Counted from the stretch's first letter, positions 1 through 8,377 are shown. The stretch: 64,000 nucleotides of DNA from an uncultured Paracoccaceae bacterium (GCA_947500135.1 CANMQX010000002.1:372001-436000), one strand, 5' to 3'. Made by a program: numbers and translations. The notes: generated by a model not told the origin, from the sequence alone.

Positions 1-172
1 TGACCTGCTGGCTGACAATCGCGCTCAGCAATTGGGCAAACCCATCGGGGCGCAGGCGCAACGGCAATGGGGGCAAACCCTCCATCGCCCTGGCAAAAAT
101 GGGATTGTGGGCGCAAAGCCATGCTGCGCCTTCGGCAACACAAGCATCCCCTTTGATCACCCGTTCCTTCAC
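1..172 (-). CDS. DNA-3-methyladenine glycosylase II (AlkA type), N-terminal part
   Basis: Only the first 57 codons are in the window; the gene runs off the left edge. The GTG start at 172 shares a GTGA overlap with the cobK stop, so the two are probably translated together. The visible segment ends with DGFAQLLSAIVSQQV (residues 43-57), which resembles the start of the helix-hairpin-helix glycosylase fold of AlkA-like enzymes. Members remove alkylated purines from DNA in base excision repair. The catalytic aspartate lies beyond the edge and cannot be checked. A repair gene at the end of a cobalamin operon is unexpected, but the overlap makes co-transcription likely. Confidence 0.7.
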   Translation of the reverse strand, partial: MKERVIKGDACVAEGAAWLCAHNPIFARAMEGLPPLPLRLRPDGFAQLLSAIVSQQV

Positions 173-891
173 AGCGAGCGTGCCCACTCCAACGCGGCAG
201 GAACGCTATCCACGATCTGCCAATCACCCTGCGACGGACGGGCGATCATCAATACAGGGATATCCAACTGACGAGCGGCGGTCAGCTTGGTGCGGCTCGC
301 GGCACCGCCTGCATTCTTGACCACAAGCCAATCCACCTTCAGGCGCGAAAACAAAGCCACCTCATCAGCCACCGAAAACGGTGGACGACCGACAAGGTAT
401 TCGCCCCCTGCAAAGGGAAACGGAGTATCAGGCGGATCAATCTGGCGGCAGATCACATGGCGGCCAACCAGATTGGCAAAACGGCTCAGGGTTTGACGCC
501 CCGTGCCCAAAAACACAGTTGCACCTAACGGAATATGGGCCGCTGCATCATCTTCACTGGCAATTTCCGTCCACCGATCACCCGGTTCCGGGTGCCATGG
601 CGGACGCAGATATTGCAGATATGGCAGGCCCAACGCGGCACAAACCCCCGCAGTGCGGGCCGTGATCTGACGGGCATATGGATGGGTGGCATCCAGAACG
701 GCTGTAATCCCCGCCTCTGCCAGAAACGCACGAAACCCAGCCTCCCCACCAAACCCGCCAACCCGCATCGGGACCGGCAAATCCGCAGGGGCACGGGTCG
801 CCCCGGCAAGCGATGCGATAACATCGCCGCCCGCCAACCCGGCAGCAATCTGGCGGGCCTCGCCCGATCCGGCCAATAGCAACAGGGTCAT
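169..891 (-). CDS. cobK: Precorrin-6A reductase CobK
   Basis: This 240-residue cytoplasmic enzyme reduces precorrin-6A to dihydroprecorrin-6 with NADPH in corrin ring synthesis. Family hallmarks seen are the N-terminal GSGEARQIA (8-16), DATHPYA (67-73) and VVKNAGG (190-196); the length fits CobK/CbiJ. The ATG at 891 overlaps the cbiD stop in an ATGA. Its own stop overlaps the downstream glycosylase start in a GTGA. The set cbiD-cobK-glycosylase therefore looks like one minus-strand transcript, divergent from cobA-cobB. I see no cobalamin riboswitch in the visible intergenic DNA, so control is probably from elsewhere or constitutive. Confidence 0.93.
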   Translation of the reverse strand: MTLLLLAGSGEARQIAAGLAGGDVIASLAGATRAPADLPVPMRVGGFGGEAGFRAFLAEAGITAVLDATHPYARQITARTAGVCAALGLPYLQYLRPPWHPEPGDRWTEIASEDDAAAHIPLGATVFLGTGRQTLSRFANLVGRHVICRQIDPPDTPFPFAGGEYLVGRPPFSVADEVALFSRLKVDWLVVKNAGGAASRTKLTAARQLDIPVLMIARPSQGDWQIVDSVPAALEWARSL

Positions 892-1937
892 GGCCCCGCC
901 TGCGCAATCACCTGACCGGCACGGTCGATGACCACGACATCAATCGCAACATCCGCATCAGCCAGTTGCGCGCGCGCGGCATCCCTGGCACGGGTGGCCA
1001 CGGCATTGGCCAACGCTGGCCCCGCAATCTGATAGGCTTCAAGTGCTGTATTGGCTCCCGCCAATTCCGGGCGGGCAACCCATTCCGCCAATTGATCAAA
1101 ATTCACCTGCGACCGGCCAGAATGCAAATCAACGGCACCTTGCGCCAACTTGGCCATCTTGCCAATGCCACCGCCAATCGTCAGACGAGGCACCGGATGT
1201 CGGCGTAGGTATTTCATCATTCCGCCTGCAAAATCACCCATGTCCAGCATGGCATGATCGGGCAATTGATGCAGGGCCTGCACCGTCGCTTCCGATGTGG
1301 ACCCCGTACAACCTGCGACATGCGGCACTCTATCGGCACGGGCCACATCGATCCCACGATGGATCGATGCGATCCAGGCCGCACAACTGAAAGGACGAAC
1401 AATGCCGGTTGTACCCAGAATGGACAGACCGCCTTCAATGCCCAAACGGGTGTTCCAGGTTTTCAAGGCAAGCTCCTGCCCCCCCGGAACCGACAATTCA
1501 ATGGTCACATCAGGGGCTCGGCCAAAACTCGCAGCCATTTCCAGCACCACATCGCGCATCATCTGACGCGGGACAGGGTTGACCGCAGGCTCACCAACCG
1601 CAATCGGCAGACCGGGTTTCGTGACCGTGCCGACACCGTCACCGGCCACAAATACCACGCCACCGGGCGACACTGCAACACGGGCCACGATCAAGGCACC
1701 ATGGGTGACATCGGGGTCATCACCCGCATCCTTGGTGATCCCAACCTGCGCCCAACCATCGCCCGCCTCAGCAAAGGCAAGGGGAAAAACCGGCGTTTCA
1801 CCCTTAGGCAGGACGATGCCCACTTCCTTGGGAAAGGCATCGCCCCACAGGCGGATCAACGCGGCCTTCGTGGCAGCGGTCGCGCATGCGCCCGTGGTCC
1901 AGCCACGGCGCAAATCACCGGTCGGTTTCCTACTCAT
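888..1937 (-). CDS. cbiD: Cobalt-precorrin-5B C1-methyltransferase CbiD
   Basis: CbiD methylates C-1 of the corrin ring during contraction. The start MSRKPTGDLRRGWTTGA is chosen at 1937 because the family motif GWTTGACATAA begins at residue 12; the open frame reaches further upstream but would add 40 residues without similarity to the family. The protein is 349 aa, a normal length. It overlaps cobK by 4 bp. CbiD is the enzyme of the cobalt-early pathway, whereas CobK and CobB are usual names in the oxygen-dependent route. Rhodobacteraceae often carry this mixture, and CbiD may stand in for CobF. Confidence 0.92.
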   Translation of the reverse strand: MSRKPTGDLRRGWTTGACATAATKAALIRLWGDAFPKEVGIVLPKGETPVFPLAFAEAGDGWAQVGITKDAGDDPDVTHGALIVARVAVSPGGVVFVAGDGVGTVTKPGLPIAVGEPAVNPVPRQMMRDVVLEMAASFGRAPDVTIELSVPGGQELALKTWNTRLGIEGGLSILGTTGIVRPFSCAAWIASIHRGIDVARADRVPHVAGCTGSTSEATVQALHQLPDHAMLDMGDFAGGMMKYLRRHPVPRLTIGGGIGKMAKLAQGAVDLHSGRSQVNFDQLAEWVARPELAGANTALEAYQIAGPALANAVATRARDAARAQLADADVAIDVVVIDRAGQVIAQAGP

Positions 1938-2027
1938 CGCCGCGACTATAGGGCGATGCCGCCAATCCGCAATCCAGTGTCGTTTGACGGCTTTCCAAGC
2001 GACAAAATCAGCGGCATAACCAAAGGC

Positions 2028-2879
2028 ATGACAGATGCATCCCACCTGCCCAACCACATATGGCCGGAACTGGCGCCCGGCTGGGTATGGCTATGCGGGG
2101 CTGGTCCGGGTGATCCAGGGCTATTGACCCTTCACGCGCTCAACGGGCTGCGGCAGGCAGATGTGGTCATATATGACGCGTTGGTGCAGGAACAAATCCT
2201 CGACTGGGCGCCACAGGCCGAACATATCTATGCTGGCAAAAGGGGCGGGAAACCTTCCGCCAAACAGCGGGATATCTCACTCCGGCTGGTCGATCTGGCG
2301 CGGGCGGGCAAGCGTGTGCTGCGGCTCAAGGGCGGCGATCCTTTCGTCTTCGGGCGCGGCGGGGAAGAGGCACAAACACTGGTGCAACATGATGTACCAG
2401 TGCGGATCATTCCAGGGATCAGCGCCGGGATCGGCGGGCTGGCCTATGCAGGCATCCCTGTGACGCACCGGGACGTGAACCAATCGGTCACCTTCGTCAC
2501 CGGACATGACCAATCCGGGAACACCCCAGGATCGCTCGACTGGGACAGCATTTCCAAAGGCAGCCAGGTCATCGTGATCTATATGGGCATGAAACATATC
2601 GCCCAGATCGCGGGACATCTGATCAAGGCCGGACGGAACTTGAACGAACCTGTCGCCGTGGTCACAACCGCAACGACCGACGACCAACAGGTCCTCGAAA
2701 CCACGCTCGGCACGATCGTTGATGACATCGCCAAATCCGGTCTTGAACCGCCTGCGATCATCTGCGTCGGACAATCGGTGCTGATGCGGCAAGTGCTGGA
2801 TTGGCAAGGCATGGCCGCAGGCGATGCCCCGCGCAACCTCGACCCGCTCGACCGGGGACGCCCCGCCGAATCCGCCTGA
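2028..2879 (+). CDS. cobA: Uroporphyrinogen-III C-methyltransferase
   Basis: SUMT transfers two methyl groups from SAM to uroporphyrinogen III, giving precorrin-2, the branch point toward cobalamin and siroheme. SAM-binding motifs seen are GAGPGDPG (24-31), KRGG (71-74) and LRLKGGDPFVFGRGGEE (98-114). The length of 283 aa fits the single-domain form; there is no CysG oxidase/ferrochelatase domain. The ATG at 2028 is the first in frame after the divergent cbiD start; a long upstream extension of the frame only mirrors cbiD and was discarded. A purine-rich AAAGG lies very close to this ATG, so the exact start is slightly uncertain. cobB follows after 58 bp. Confidence 0.92.
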   Translation: MTDASHLPNHIWPELAPGWVWLCGAGPGDPGLLTLHALNGLRQADVVIYDALVQEQILDWAPQAEHIYAGKRGGKPSAKQRDISLRLVDLARAGKRVLRLKGGDPFVFGRGGEEAQTLVQHDVPVRIIPGISAGIGGLAYAGIPVTHRDVNQSVTFVTGHDQSGNTPGSLDWDSISKGSQVIVIYMGMKHIAQIAGHLIKAGRNLNEPVAVVTTATTDDQQVLETTLGTIVDDIAKSGLEPPAIICVGQSVLMRQVLDWQGMAAGDAPRNLDPLDRGRPAESA

Positions 2880-2888
2880 TGTCTATCA

Positions 2889-2914
2889 TTTTGCCAAAAA
2901 TACTCCCGCCGGAG
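2889..2914. repeat. Two adjacent mini-palindromes between cobA and cobB
   Basis: TTTTG-C-CAAAA (2889-2899) is followed at once by CTCC-CGCC-GGAG (2903-2914). No T-run follows, so it is not a standard terminator. From memory, strings of this type recur between genes in Roseobacter-group genomes, but this window has only one copy. Confidence 0.35.
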
Positions 2915-2937
2915 GCATCCCAAACCGGCCACAGGCG

Positions 2938-4179
2938 ATGAGCTTCATTATCAGCGCACCGTCCTCCGGCAGCGGCAAGACCACCATCACCCTTGGGCTA
3001 CTACGCGCACTCAGTCGGAAAATGACAATCCGCGGCGCAAAATCCGGCCCCGACTATATCGACCCACGCTTTCACGAGGCCGCTTGCGGGCAAACCTGCC
3101 TGAACCTCGACGCATGGGCGATGACGCCTGCGCGGATCAAATCACTGGCAGCCGGAGAAACGCCCCTGATCGTCGAAGGAGCGATGGGGCTCTTTGACGG
3201 GGCACCGCCCGCTGGCGAAGGGGCTACCGCCGATCTGGCCCGCATCCTGGGCATGCCCGTGGTGCTGGTGATAGACGCCGCACGTATGGCAGGCTCTGTC
3301 GCCCCGCTGGCCAAAGGGTTCATCAACCACGACCCCGCAGTGAAAATCGCCGGGGTGATCCTGAACAATGTCGGCTCCGCGCGGCACGAAGCCATGCTGC
3401 GGCATGCGTTGGGGGACATACCCATCTTCGGTGCAGTTGGACGCACCGCAACGCTCAATCATCCATCTCGGCATCTGGGGTTGGTCCAGGCACAGGAACG
3501 GCCGGATCTGGACGCATTCCTGGATCAGGCCGGCGACCTGATCGAAAAATCCGTCGACCTGAATGCCTTGCCGCCCCTGCACAGGCTAAAAGCAGCGAAC
3601 CGCGTCAGATCAAAACCACCCGCACAACGGATCGCCATCGCACAGGATGCCGCCTTCGCTTTTGCCTATCCACATTTGCTGGATGACTGGCACAACGCCA
3701 GGGCAGAAATCAGCACATTCTCACCCCTCAATAACGACCCAGCACCAGAAGCCGACCTGATCTACCTGCCCGGCGGCTACCCCGAACTCTATGCAGGACA
3801 GCTGTCCGCTAACAGCACTTTCATGAACAGCCTGCACAACAACACAGCCCAAATCTACGGCGAATGCGGCGGGTACATGACACTGGGCGAAACGCTGACA
3901 GATGCAGATGGACAAACCCACCAAATGGCCGGGCTACTGGGGTTAGAAACATCATTCGCCCAACGCAAATTGCATCTGGGCTACCGGCATCTGCAAGCCG
4001 ATAAAGGACCGATGAAGGGCCGCTGGACCGGGCACGAATTCCACTATGCGACAACAATCAAGGCCGAAGGCACAACGCTCTTCGCAGCGCAGGACGCAAC
4101 AGACACCGCCCTGCCCTCCATGGGGTTGATCAAGGGCAATGTCAGCGGGTCATTCGCCCATATTATCGACCAAGCCTAA
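2938..4179 (+). CDS. cobB: (Hydrogeno)cobyrinic acid a,c-diamide synthase
   Basis: This 413-residue ATP-dependent enzyme amidates the a and c carboxylates of the corrin ring using glutamine. The N-terminal P-loop APSSGSGKTT (7-16) marks the DethioB-synthetase-like ATPase domain. The C-terminal class I-like glutaminase has GECGGYM with the nucleophile Cys near residue 310. The ATG at 2938 places the P-loop at the usual distance from the N terminus; the frame opens earlier at 2824, inside cobA, which is less likely. The Shine-Dalgarno match is weak (CAGGCG). It probably shares a transcript with cobA. Confidence 0.93.
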   Translation: MSFIISAPSSGSGKTTITLGLLRALSRKMTIRGAKSGPDYIDPRFHEAACGQTCLNLDAWAMTPARIKSLAAGETPLIVEGAMGLFDGAPPAGEGATADLARILGMPVVLVIDAARMAGSVAPLAKGFINHDPAVKIAGVILNNVGSARHEAMLRHALGDIPIFGAVGRTATLNHPSRHLGLVQAQERPDLDAFLDQAGDLIEKSVDLNALPPLHRLKAANRVRSKPPAQRIAIAQDAAFAFAYPHLLDDWHNARAEISTFSPLNNDPAPEADLIYLPGGYPELYAGQLSANSTFMNSLHNNTAQIYGECGGYMTLGETLTDADGQTHQMAGLLGLETSFAQRKLHLGYRHLQADKGPMKGRWTGHEFHYATTIKAEGTTLFAAQDATDTALPSMGLIKGNVSGSFAHIIDQA

Positions 4180-4222
4180 AACGGCGATTGCAAGCGCCGC
4201 AGCACAGGCGTACCGATGCGCT

Positions 4223-5440
4223 ATGACTTACATTGACGACAGACGGGCCAAGCGCAACGTGGCCGTATTGGTGCTGGCACAAGCGGTGCTTGGGGCGCAA
4301 ATGCCAATGATCTTCGTGATCGGCGGGTTGGCCGGGGGGATGCTGTCCAGCAACCCTTGCCTTGCGACATTGCCGATTTCTTTCATCGTCTTTGGGTCAA
4401 TGACAACGGCACCCTGGATCAGCCCACTGATGCAACGTAACGGACGACGTTTCGGCTTCTTTCTGGGGGCCTTTGCGGGCGCGACCGGGGCATTGGTTGC
4501 GGCCTACGGGCTGTATGTCGGGTCTTTCGCCATCCTGCTGGCCGGGTCGTATCTGACGGGCATCTACATGTCGGCGCAGGGGTTCTACCGGTTCGCTGCA
4601 ACCGACACAGCGTCAGAAGCATTCCGACCAAAAGCCGTGTCTTACGTCATGGCGGGCGGGCTGCTCTCCGCCATTGTTGGGCCCCAGCTGAATAAACTGG
4701 TGCAGGACGCCTATGTCGTCCCGTTTCTCGGCAGCTATCTGGCCGTGGCGGCACTGAACATATTCGGAATGCTTCTGTTCTTCTGGCTGGACCTGCCCAA
4801 AGGCAGCAAGAAGGAACCGCAAGCAACCAATACAGTCATCACACGCAGTCGGGCCGAGTTGATCCGCGACCCCCGGATCGTGGTCGCCATCATCGTAGGC
4901 ATGGTGTCCTATTCGCTGATGAACCTTGTGATGACCTCAACACCGTTGGCGGTGGTGGGTTGTGGTTTTACAACCAATAACGCCAATGACATCGTATCGG
5001 CGCATGTGCTGGCCATGTTCGCGCCCTCCTTCTTTACCGGGCACCTGATTGCCCGTTTCGGGGTGGAGAAGATCATGGCAACCGGACTTATCATCCTTGG
5101 CGGGGCCGGCATTGTCGGGCTGTCCGGGGTGGAACTGACGCATTTCTATCTGGCGCTGATACTTTTGGGGCTGGGATGGAATTTCGGGTTCATCGGAGCA
5201 ACAACCATGCTGGCTGGCGCGCATCGGCCCGAAGAACGTGGCGTCGTGCAAGGCATGAACGATATGGTCGTCTTTGGTATGGTGACTGTGGCATCACTGG
5301 CCTCTGGCGGGTTGATGAACTGCTCAGGCGGCACGGCGGTGGAAGGCTGGAACGCGGTCAACCTCGCGATGATCCCGTTCCTTGTGCTCGCTGGCGGGTC
5401 ACTAATCTGGCTGGTCAGGCAGCCACGACAAACTGTCTGA
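4223..5440 (+). CDS. Major facilitator superfamily transporter
   Basis: A 405-aa membrane protein with about 12 hydrophobic segments spread over the whole length and a charged central loop near residues 200-225 (PKGSKKEPQ), as in MFS carriers. The start at 4223 (MTYIDDRRAKRN) gives a short charged N terminus before the first membrane helix; the frame extends upstream into cobB but that part has no membrane character. It lies 43 bp after cobB on the same strand, so it may be read from the same message. The substrate cannot be told from sequence; a link to cobalamin or cobalt is only positional. Confidence 0.8.
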   Translation: MTYIDDRRAKRNVAVLVLAQAVLGAQMPMIFVIGGLAGGMLSSNPCLATLPISFIVFGSMTTAPWISPLMQRNGRRFGFFLGAFAGATGALVAAYGLYVGSFAILLAGSYLTGIYMSAQGFYRFAATDTASEAFRPKAVSYVMAGGLLSAIVGPQLNKLVQDAYVVPFLGSYLAVAALNIFGMLLFFWLDLPKGSKKEPQATNTVITRSRAELIRDPRIVVAIIVGMVSYSLMNLVMTSTPLAVVGCGFTTNNANDIVSAHVLAMFAPSFFTGHLIARFGVEKIMATGLIILGGAGIVGLSGVELTHFYLALILLGLGWNFGFIGATTMLAGAHRPEERGVVQGMNDMVVFGMVTVASLASGGLMNCSGGTAVEGWNAVNLAMIPFLVLAGGSLIWLVRQPRQTV

Positions 5441-5466
5441 CCTTAGCCCATAAATCTAAGATGGAG

Positions 5467-5487
5467 GTCCCGGGTCAAGCCCGGGAC
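5467..5487. repeat. Short intergenic palindrome (GTCCCGGG, loop TCAAG, CCCGGGAC)
   Basis: Perfect 8-bp arms around a 5-nt loop between two convergent genes. This string resembles a small palindromic repeat that I recall as frequent in alphaproteobacterial intergenic DNA. There is no T-run, though it could still slow polymerase from both sides. Confidence 0.7.
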
Positions 5488-5512
5488 GGGTAACGCTAGA
5501 CCCAAAACCCGG

Positions 5513-6280
5513 TCAAACCCACCAGCCGCGCAAACTGACCAACAATAGTCTCCGGCTTTGCGCAAAAGGGGTCAGTTCCAACGCACCATCAGCCACGTCG
5601 CCCGGTTTGGTGACAGCGCGCTGCAGAACGCGCCGCGCAGCAAAGCCCGACAGCAGCGCCGCTGCGGCATTCTTTGACATATCACGACGACCAGCGCGCG
5701 CTGTCTCCACACGGCGCAACGCAGCTTGCGCCAACGCTTTGACACCACTGGGCGTGCCATCAAGCAACGGCTTGCGGCCCCGCGCCTCCAATTCCGGGAT
5801 GGCACGAAACAGATTGGCCACGCCGACGCCATAGGCAAAATCCCTACAAACGCATTCCTCCGCCAGCCCCAGCAAACGGGCCGCAGTCCATATCAGATGA
5901 CCTGATGTTGCATCGATATAGTCATCAAAATGCGCCTGATCCTCGAACGCATCCTTGTAGATATCCCAGCGACGGGCGGCGACCAAACGATCCAGACAAC
6001 GGGCACCTTCAGCGTCCAACACCCCCGCCAACGCATCGACCACCTCATGCTTGCGCAACGGACCACCTTTTTCGATCTCCTCCAACGCATCGCGCCACCA
6101 TTGCAGGCGCATCTCCGCAATCATCGGCTCCTCGGTCACCCAAGGGGCGCGACTGACCTCCACATTGAAAGCAAAAAGAGGAAACAGCACCGACCGCGCA
6201 GGCACCGGTGCGGCCATGGTGGCGCGGAAACGCTCCGGGTCGGCCTTTTCAACGATCTGGGCGCAGGCATTGAGGCTCAT
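5513..6280 (-). CDS. Squalene/phytoene synthase-family protein (NDUFAF6-like)
   Basis: A 255-aa all-alpha protein of the squalene/phytoene synthase superfamily. The segment AEMRLQWWRDALEEI (55-69) is typical of the branch containing the mitochondrial complex I assembly factor NDUFAF6. The two aspartate-rich DxxxD motifs needed for prenyl diphosphate condensation are not clearly preserved, so a role in carotenoid or hopanoid synthesis is doubtful. Its ATG overlaps the stop of the upstream lipoprotein gene in an ATGA, placing it third in a cimA-lipoprotein-SQS unit. By family, a role in respiratory complex assembly is possible; that is inference. Confidence 0.8.
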   Translation of the reverse strand: MSLNACAQIVEKADPERFRATMAAPVPARSVLFPLFAFNVEVSRAPWVTEEPMIAEMRLQWWRDALEEIEKGGPLRKHEVVDALAGVLDAEGARCLDRLVAARRWDIYKDAFEDQAHFDDYIDATSGHLIWTAARLLGLAEECVCRDFAYGVGVANLFRAIPELEARGRKPLLDGTPSGVKALAQAALRRVETARAGRRDMSKNAAAALLSGFAARRVLQRAVTKPGDVADGALELTPFAQSRRLLLVSLRGWWV

Positions 6281-6696
6281 CTGGGGGGAAGCAGTGCCAT
6301 GATCTGCGACCGAAGAGCGAAATAGCCATTATCCATACAGCCCGCCGAAACGCTGGTCTGATCCGCCACCGGTTGGGTGAATGTCATGCTGTTGACCCCC
6401 ATATCCGTCGGGCAGAGGTCGAATTCAGGCTCGGCAATACCGGGCACACCCGCCGTCAGAATAGCGCGGGCCTTCTGATAGGTCCCCTCCGGCAACTCCT
6501 GCCACCGCACATCCAGGGCGGCATCAACGGGGTCCTGATCCTCGCGGCGCAATGTGTCATTGGCATAGATGCGATCAGCGGACCGGCCAATAAAACCACT
6601 GCCAGAGGTGACGGCAATGTAATCCGTCCCCTCCGGGGCCAGCGGCCCATTCGCACAACCCGCCAGCAGCACGACAATAGTCAAAAAACGTTTCAC
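6277..6696 (-). CDS. Small predicted lipoprotein, function unknown
   Basis: I do not recognise this 139-aa protein. The GTG start at 6696 forms a GTGA overlap with the cimA stop and gives a signal peptide beginning VKRFLTIVVLLAGC, with a lipobox (LAGC) and Cys 14 as the likely lipidated residue. The open frame continues upstream into cimA but would bury the signal peptide. The mature part is polar, with two further cysteines that might form a disulfide. The 3' end overlaps the next gene in an ATGA. Tight coupling on both sides suggests constant co-production with the SQS-like protein; the function cannot be inferred. Confidence 0.75.
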   Translation of the reverse strand: MKRFLTIVVLLAGCANGPLAPEGTDYIAVTSGSGFIGRSADRIYANDTLRREDQDPVDAALDVRWQELPEGTYQKARAILTAGVPGIAEPEFDLCPTDMGVNSMTFTQPVADQTSVSAGCMDNGYFALRSQIMALLPPR

Positions 6697-8309
6697 AACT
6701 TCGCCCCATCCCGGATCAGTTTCCAATTGATGGCATCGACCAACGCATCAAAAGATGCATCGACGATATTGGCACTGACGCCGACAGTTGACCAACGGCG
6801 GCCCCGCCCGTCTTCGCTATCGATGATAACACGGGTCACAGCCTCGGTCCCGCCATTGGTGATGCGGACCTTGAAGTCGACCAGTTGCATATCGTCAATG
6901 ATCTGTTGATAGGGGCCCAGATCCTTGGCCAAGGCACGGGCCAACGCGTTAACCGGCCCTTGGTCCGACCCATCAGGGCCTAGGCTTTCGCTGACATTCA
7001 GGAACTTCTTGCCTGCAACCTTGGTGACAACGACGGCTTCTGACAAAGACACCATCTGATTGCGCTTGTTGCGGCGGCGCTCCACCGTGACGCGGTACCG
7101 TTTGACCTCGAAAAACTGCGGCATCTGGTCCAGCTCTTCACGGGCAAGCAGTTCAAAACTGGCCTGCGCGGTGTCATAAGAATAGCCTTGCGCCTCTTTC
7201 TCCTTGATCCGCTCAACAATCCGGGCAAGTGCGGGGTTGCCCGCCTCCACCTGCAAGCCTGCCTCCGCCAGACGAGCACGCAGGTTCGACTGACCCGCCT
7301 GATTGGACATCGGCACGATGCGGGTGTTGCCGATCGTCGCTGGGTCCACATGTTCATAGGTGCTGGGGTCTTTGGCAATCGCGCTGGCATGCAAGCCCGA
7401 CTTATGGGCAAAGGCCGAAGCCCCCACATAAGGAGCCTGCTCGGCAGGCACACGGTTCAGAATGTCATCCAGCAGGCGCGAGGCACGGCGCAATCCTTTT
7501 AGCGCCTCCAGCGACACGCCCGTTTCAAACATGCTGGCATAAGGTTCTTTGAGCAGCAATGTCGGGATCAGCGTCGTCAGATTGGCATTGCCACAGCGTT
7601 CGCCCAATCCGTTCAAGGTGCCCTGCACCTGACGGGCACCTGCCATGATCGCGGCCAACGACCCGGCCACCGCATTTTCGGTGTCGTTATGGGTATGGAT
7701 CGCCAAATGATCGCCGGGAATACCGCTGGCAATAACGGCCCCTACGATTGTCGAAATCTCATCTGGCAACGTGCCACCATTGGTATCACAGAGCACAATC
7801 CAGCGGGCGCCGGCTTCAAAGGCGGCATGAATAGCCTCCAGCGCATAATCCGGGTTTGCCTTATAGCCGTCAAAGAAGTGTTCAGCATCAAACAGGCCTT
7901 CGCGACCAGCCGCCTTGATATGGGCAAAACTGGCGCGCAGGTTCTCTGTGTTTTCTTCCAGTGTGATCCCCAGCGCCTTGGTCACATGAAAGTCGTGGGC
8001 TTTGCCGACCAAGCACACAGCAGCAGTGCCCGCATTCATCACGGCGGCCAGCACATCATCGTTTTCCGCCGAGCGGCCACTGCGTTTGGTCATGCCAAAG
8101 GCGGTGAAGGTCGCACGGGTCTTGGGCGGGCTGGCGAAAAAGGCGGTGTCCGTCGGGTTCGCCCCCGGCCAACCACCTTCGATGTAATCCAGCCCCAACC
8201 CATCGAGCACGGCAGTGATCTGCTGTTTTTCATCCGCAGAAAACTGCACACCTTGCGTCTGGGCACCATCGCGCAACGTCGTGTCAAACAGATAAAGACG
8301 TTCCTTCAA
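6693..8309 (-). CDS. cimA: (R)-citramalate synthase
   Basis: CimA condenses pyruvate and acetyl-CoA to citramalate, giving a threonine-independent route to 2-oxobutyrate for isoleucine. The HMGL-like TIM barrel starts with FDTTLRDGAQTQG (8-20) and carries the metal-binding HTHND motif; the C-terminal third is the LeuA-type allosteric domain. The proposed start is TTG at 8309 because a GGGGGAG ribosome-binding site lies about 8 nt upstream and relatives begin at this point (KERLYLFDTTLRDG). A longer TTG start at 8327 is possible but would include that site. About 538 aa, normal for the LeuA-type citramalate synthases. Confidence 0.9.
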   Translation of the reverse strand: MKERLYLFDTTLRDGAQTQGVQFSADEKQQITAVLDGLGLDYIEGGWPGANPTDTAFFASPPKTRATFTAFGMTKRSGRSAENDDVLAAVMNAGTAAVCLVGKAHDFHVTKALGITLEENTENLRASFAHIKAAGREGLFDAEHFFDGYKANPDYALEAIHAAFEAGARWIVLCDTNGGTLPDEISTIVGAVIASGIPGDHLAIHTHNDTENAVAGSLAAIMAGARQVQGTLNGLGERCGNANLTTLIPTLLLKEPYASMFETGVSLEALKGLRRASRLLDDILNRVPAEQAPYVGASAFAHKSGLHASAIAKDPSTYEHVDPATIGNTRIVPMSNQAGQSNLRARLAEAGLQVEAGNPALARIVERIKEKEAQGYSYDTAQASFELLAREELDQMPQFFEVKRYRVTVERRRNKRNQMVSLSEAVVVTKVAGKKFLNVSESLGPDGSDQGPVNALARALAKDLGPYQQIIDDMQLVDFKVRITNGGTEAVTRVIIDSEDGRGRRWSTVGVSANIVDASFDALVDAINWKLIRDGAKL

Positions 8310-8325
8310 CAGCCCGCACTCCCCC

Positions 8326-8343
8326 AAATTTTAGCTAAAATTT
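8326..8343. repeat. Perfect 18-bp palindrome AAATTTTAGCTAAAATTT
   Basis: First of a pair of inverted repeats between the stop of cysS and the start of cimA, both read on the minus strand. It is A+T-rich and followed by no U-run in either sense. Its outer part, CAAATTTT, recurs in the hairpin at 58381. Confidence 0.85.
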
Positions 8344-8352
8344 TGAACACGC

Positions 8353-8377
8353 AAGAATTTTCGTAACGAAAATTCTT
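8353..8377. repeat. Perfect hairpin, 11-bp stem, loop TAA
   Basis: Arms AAGAATTTTCG (8353-8363) and CGAAAATTCTT (8367-8377). Its edge touches the last base of the cysS stop codon, so it forms directly behind the cysS reading frame. The central TTCGTAACGAA is the reverse complement of the core of the 39582 hairpin. Confidence 0.85.

Noticed and set aside
1254..2027. Upstream continuation of the cobA frame
   Set aside because: It mirrors cbiD; SUMT proteins start close to the GAGPGDPG motif and the extra 258 codons show no domain.
1938..2027. Possible cobalamin riboswitch between cbiD and cobA
   Set aside because: The 90-bp gap lacks the conserved GCCACTG box and is too short for the fold.
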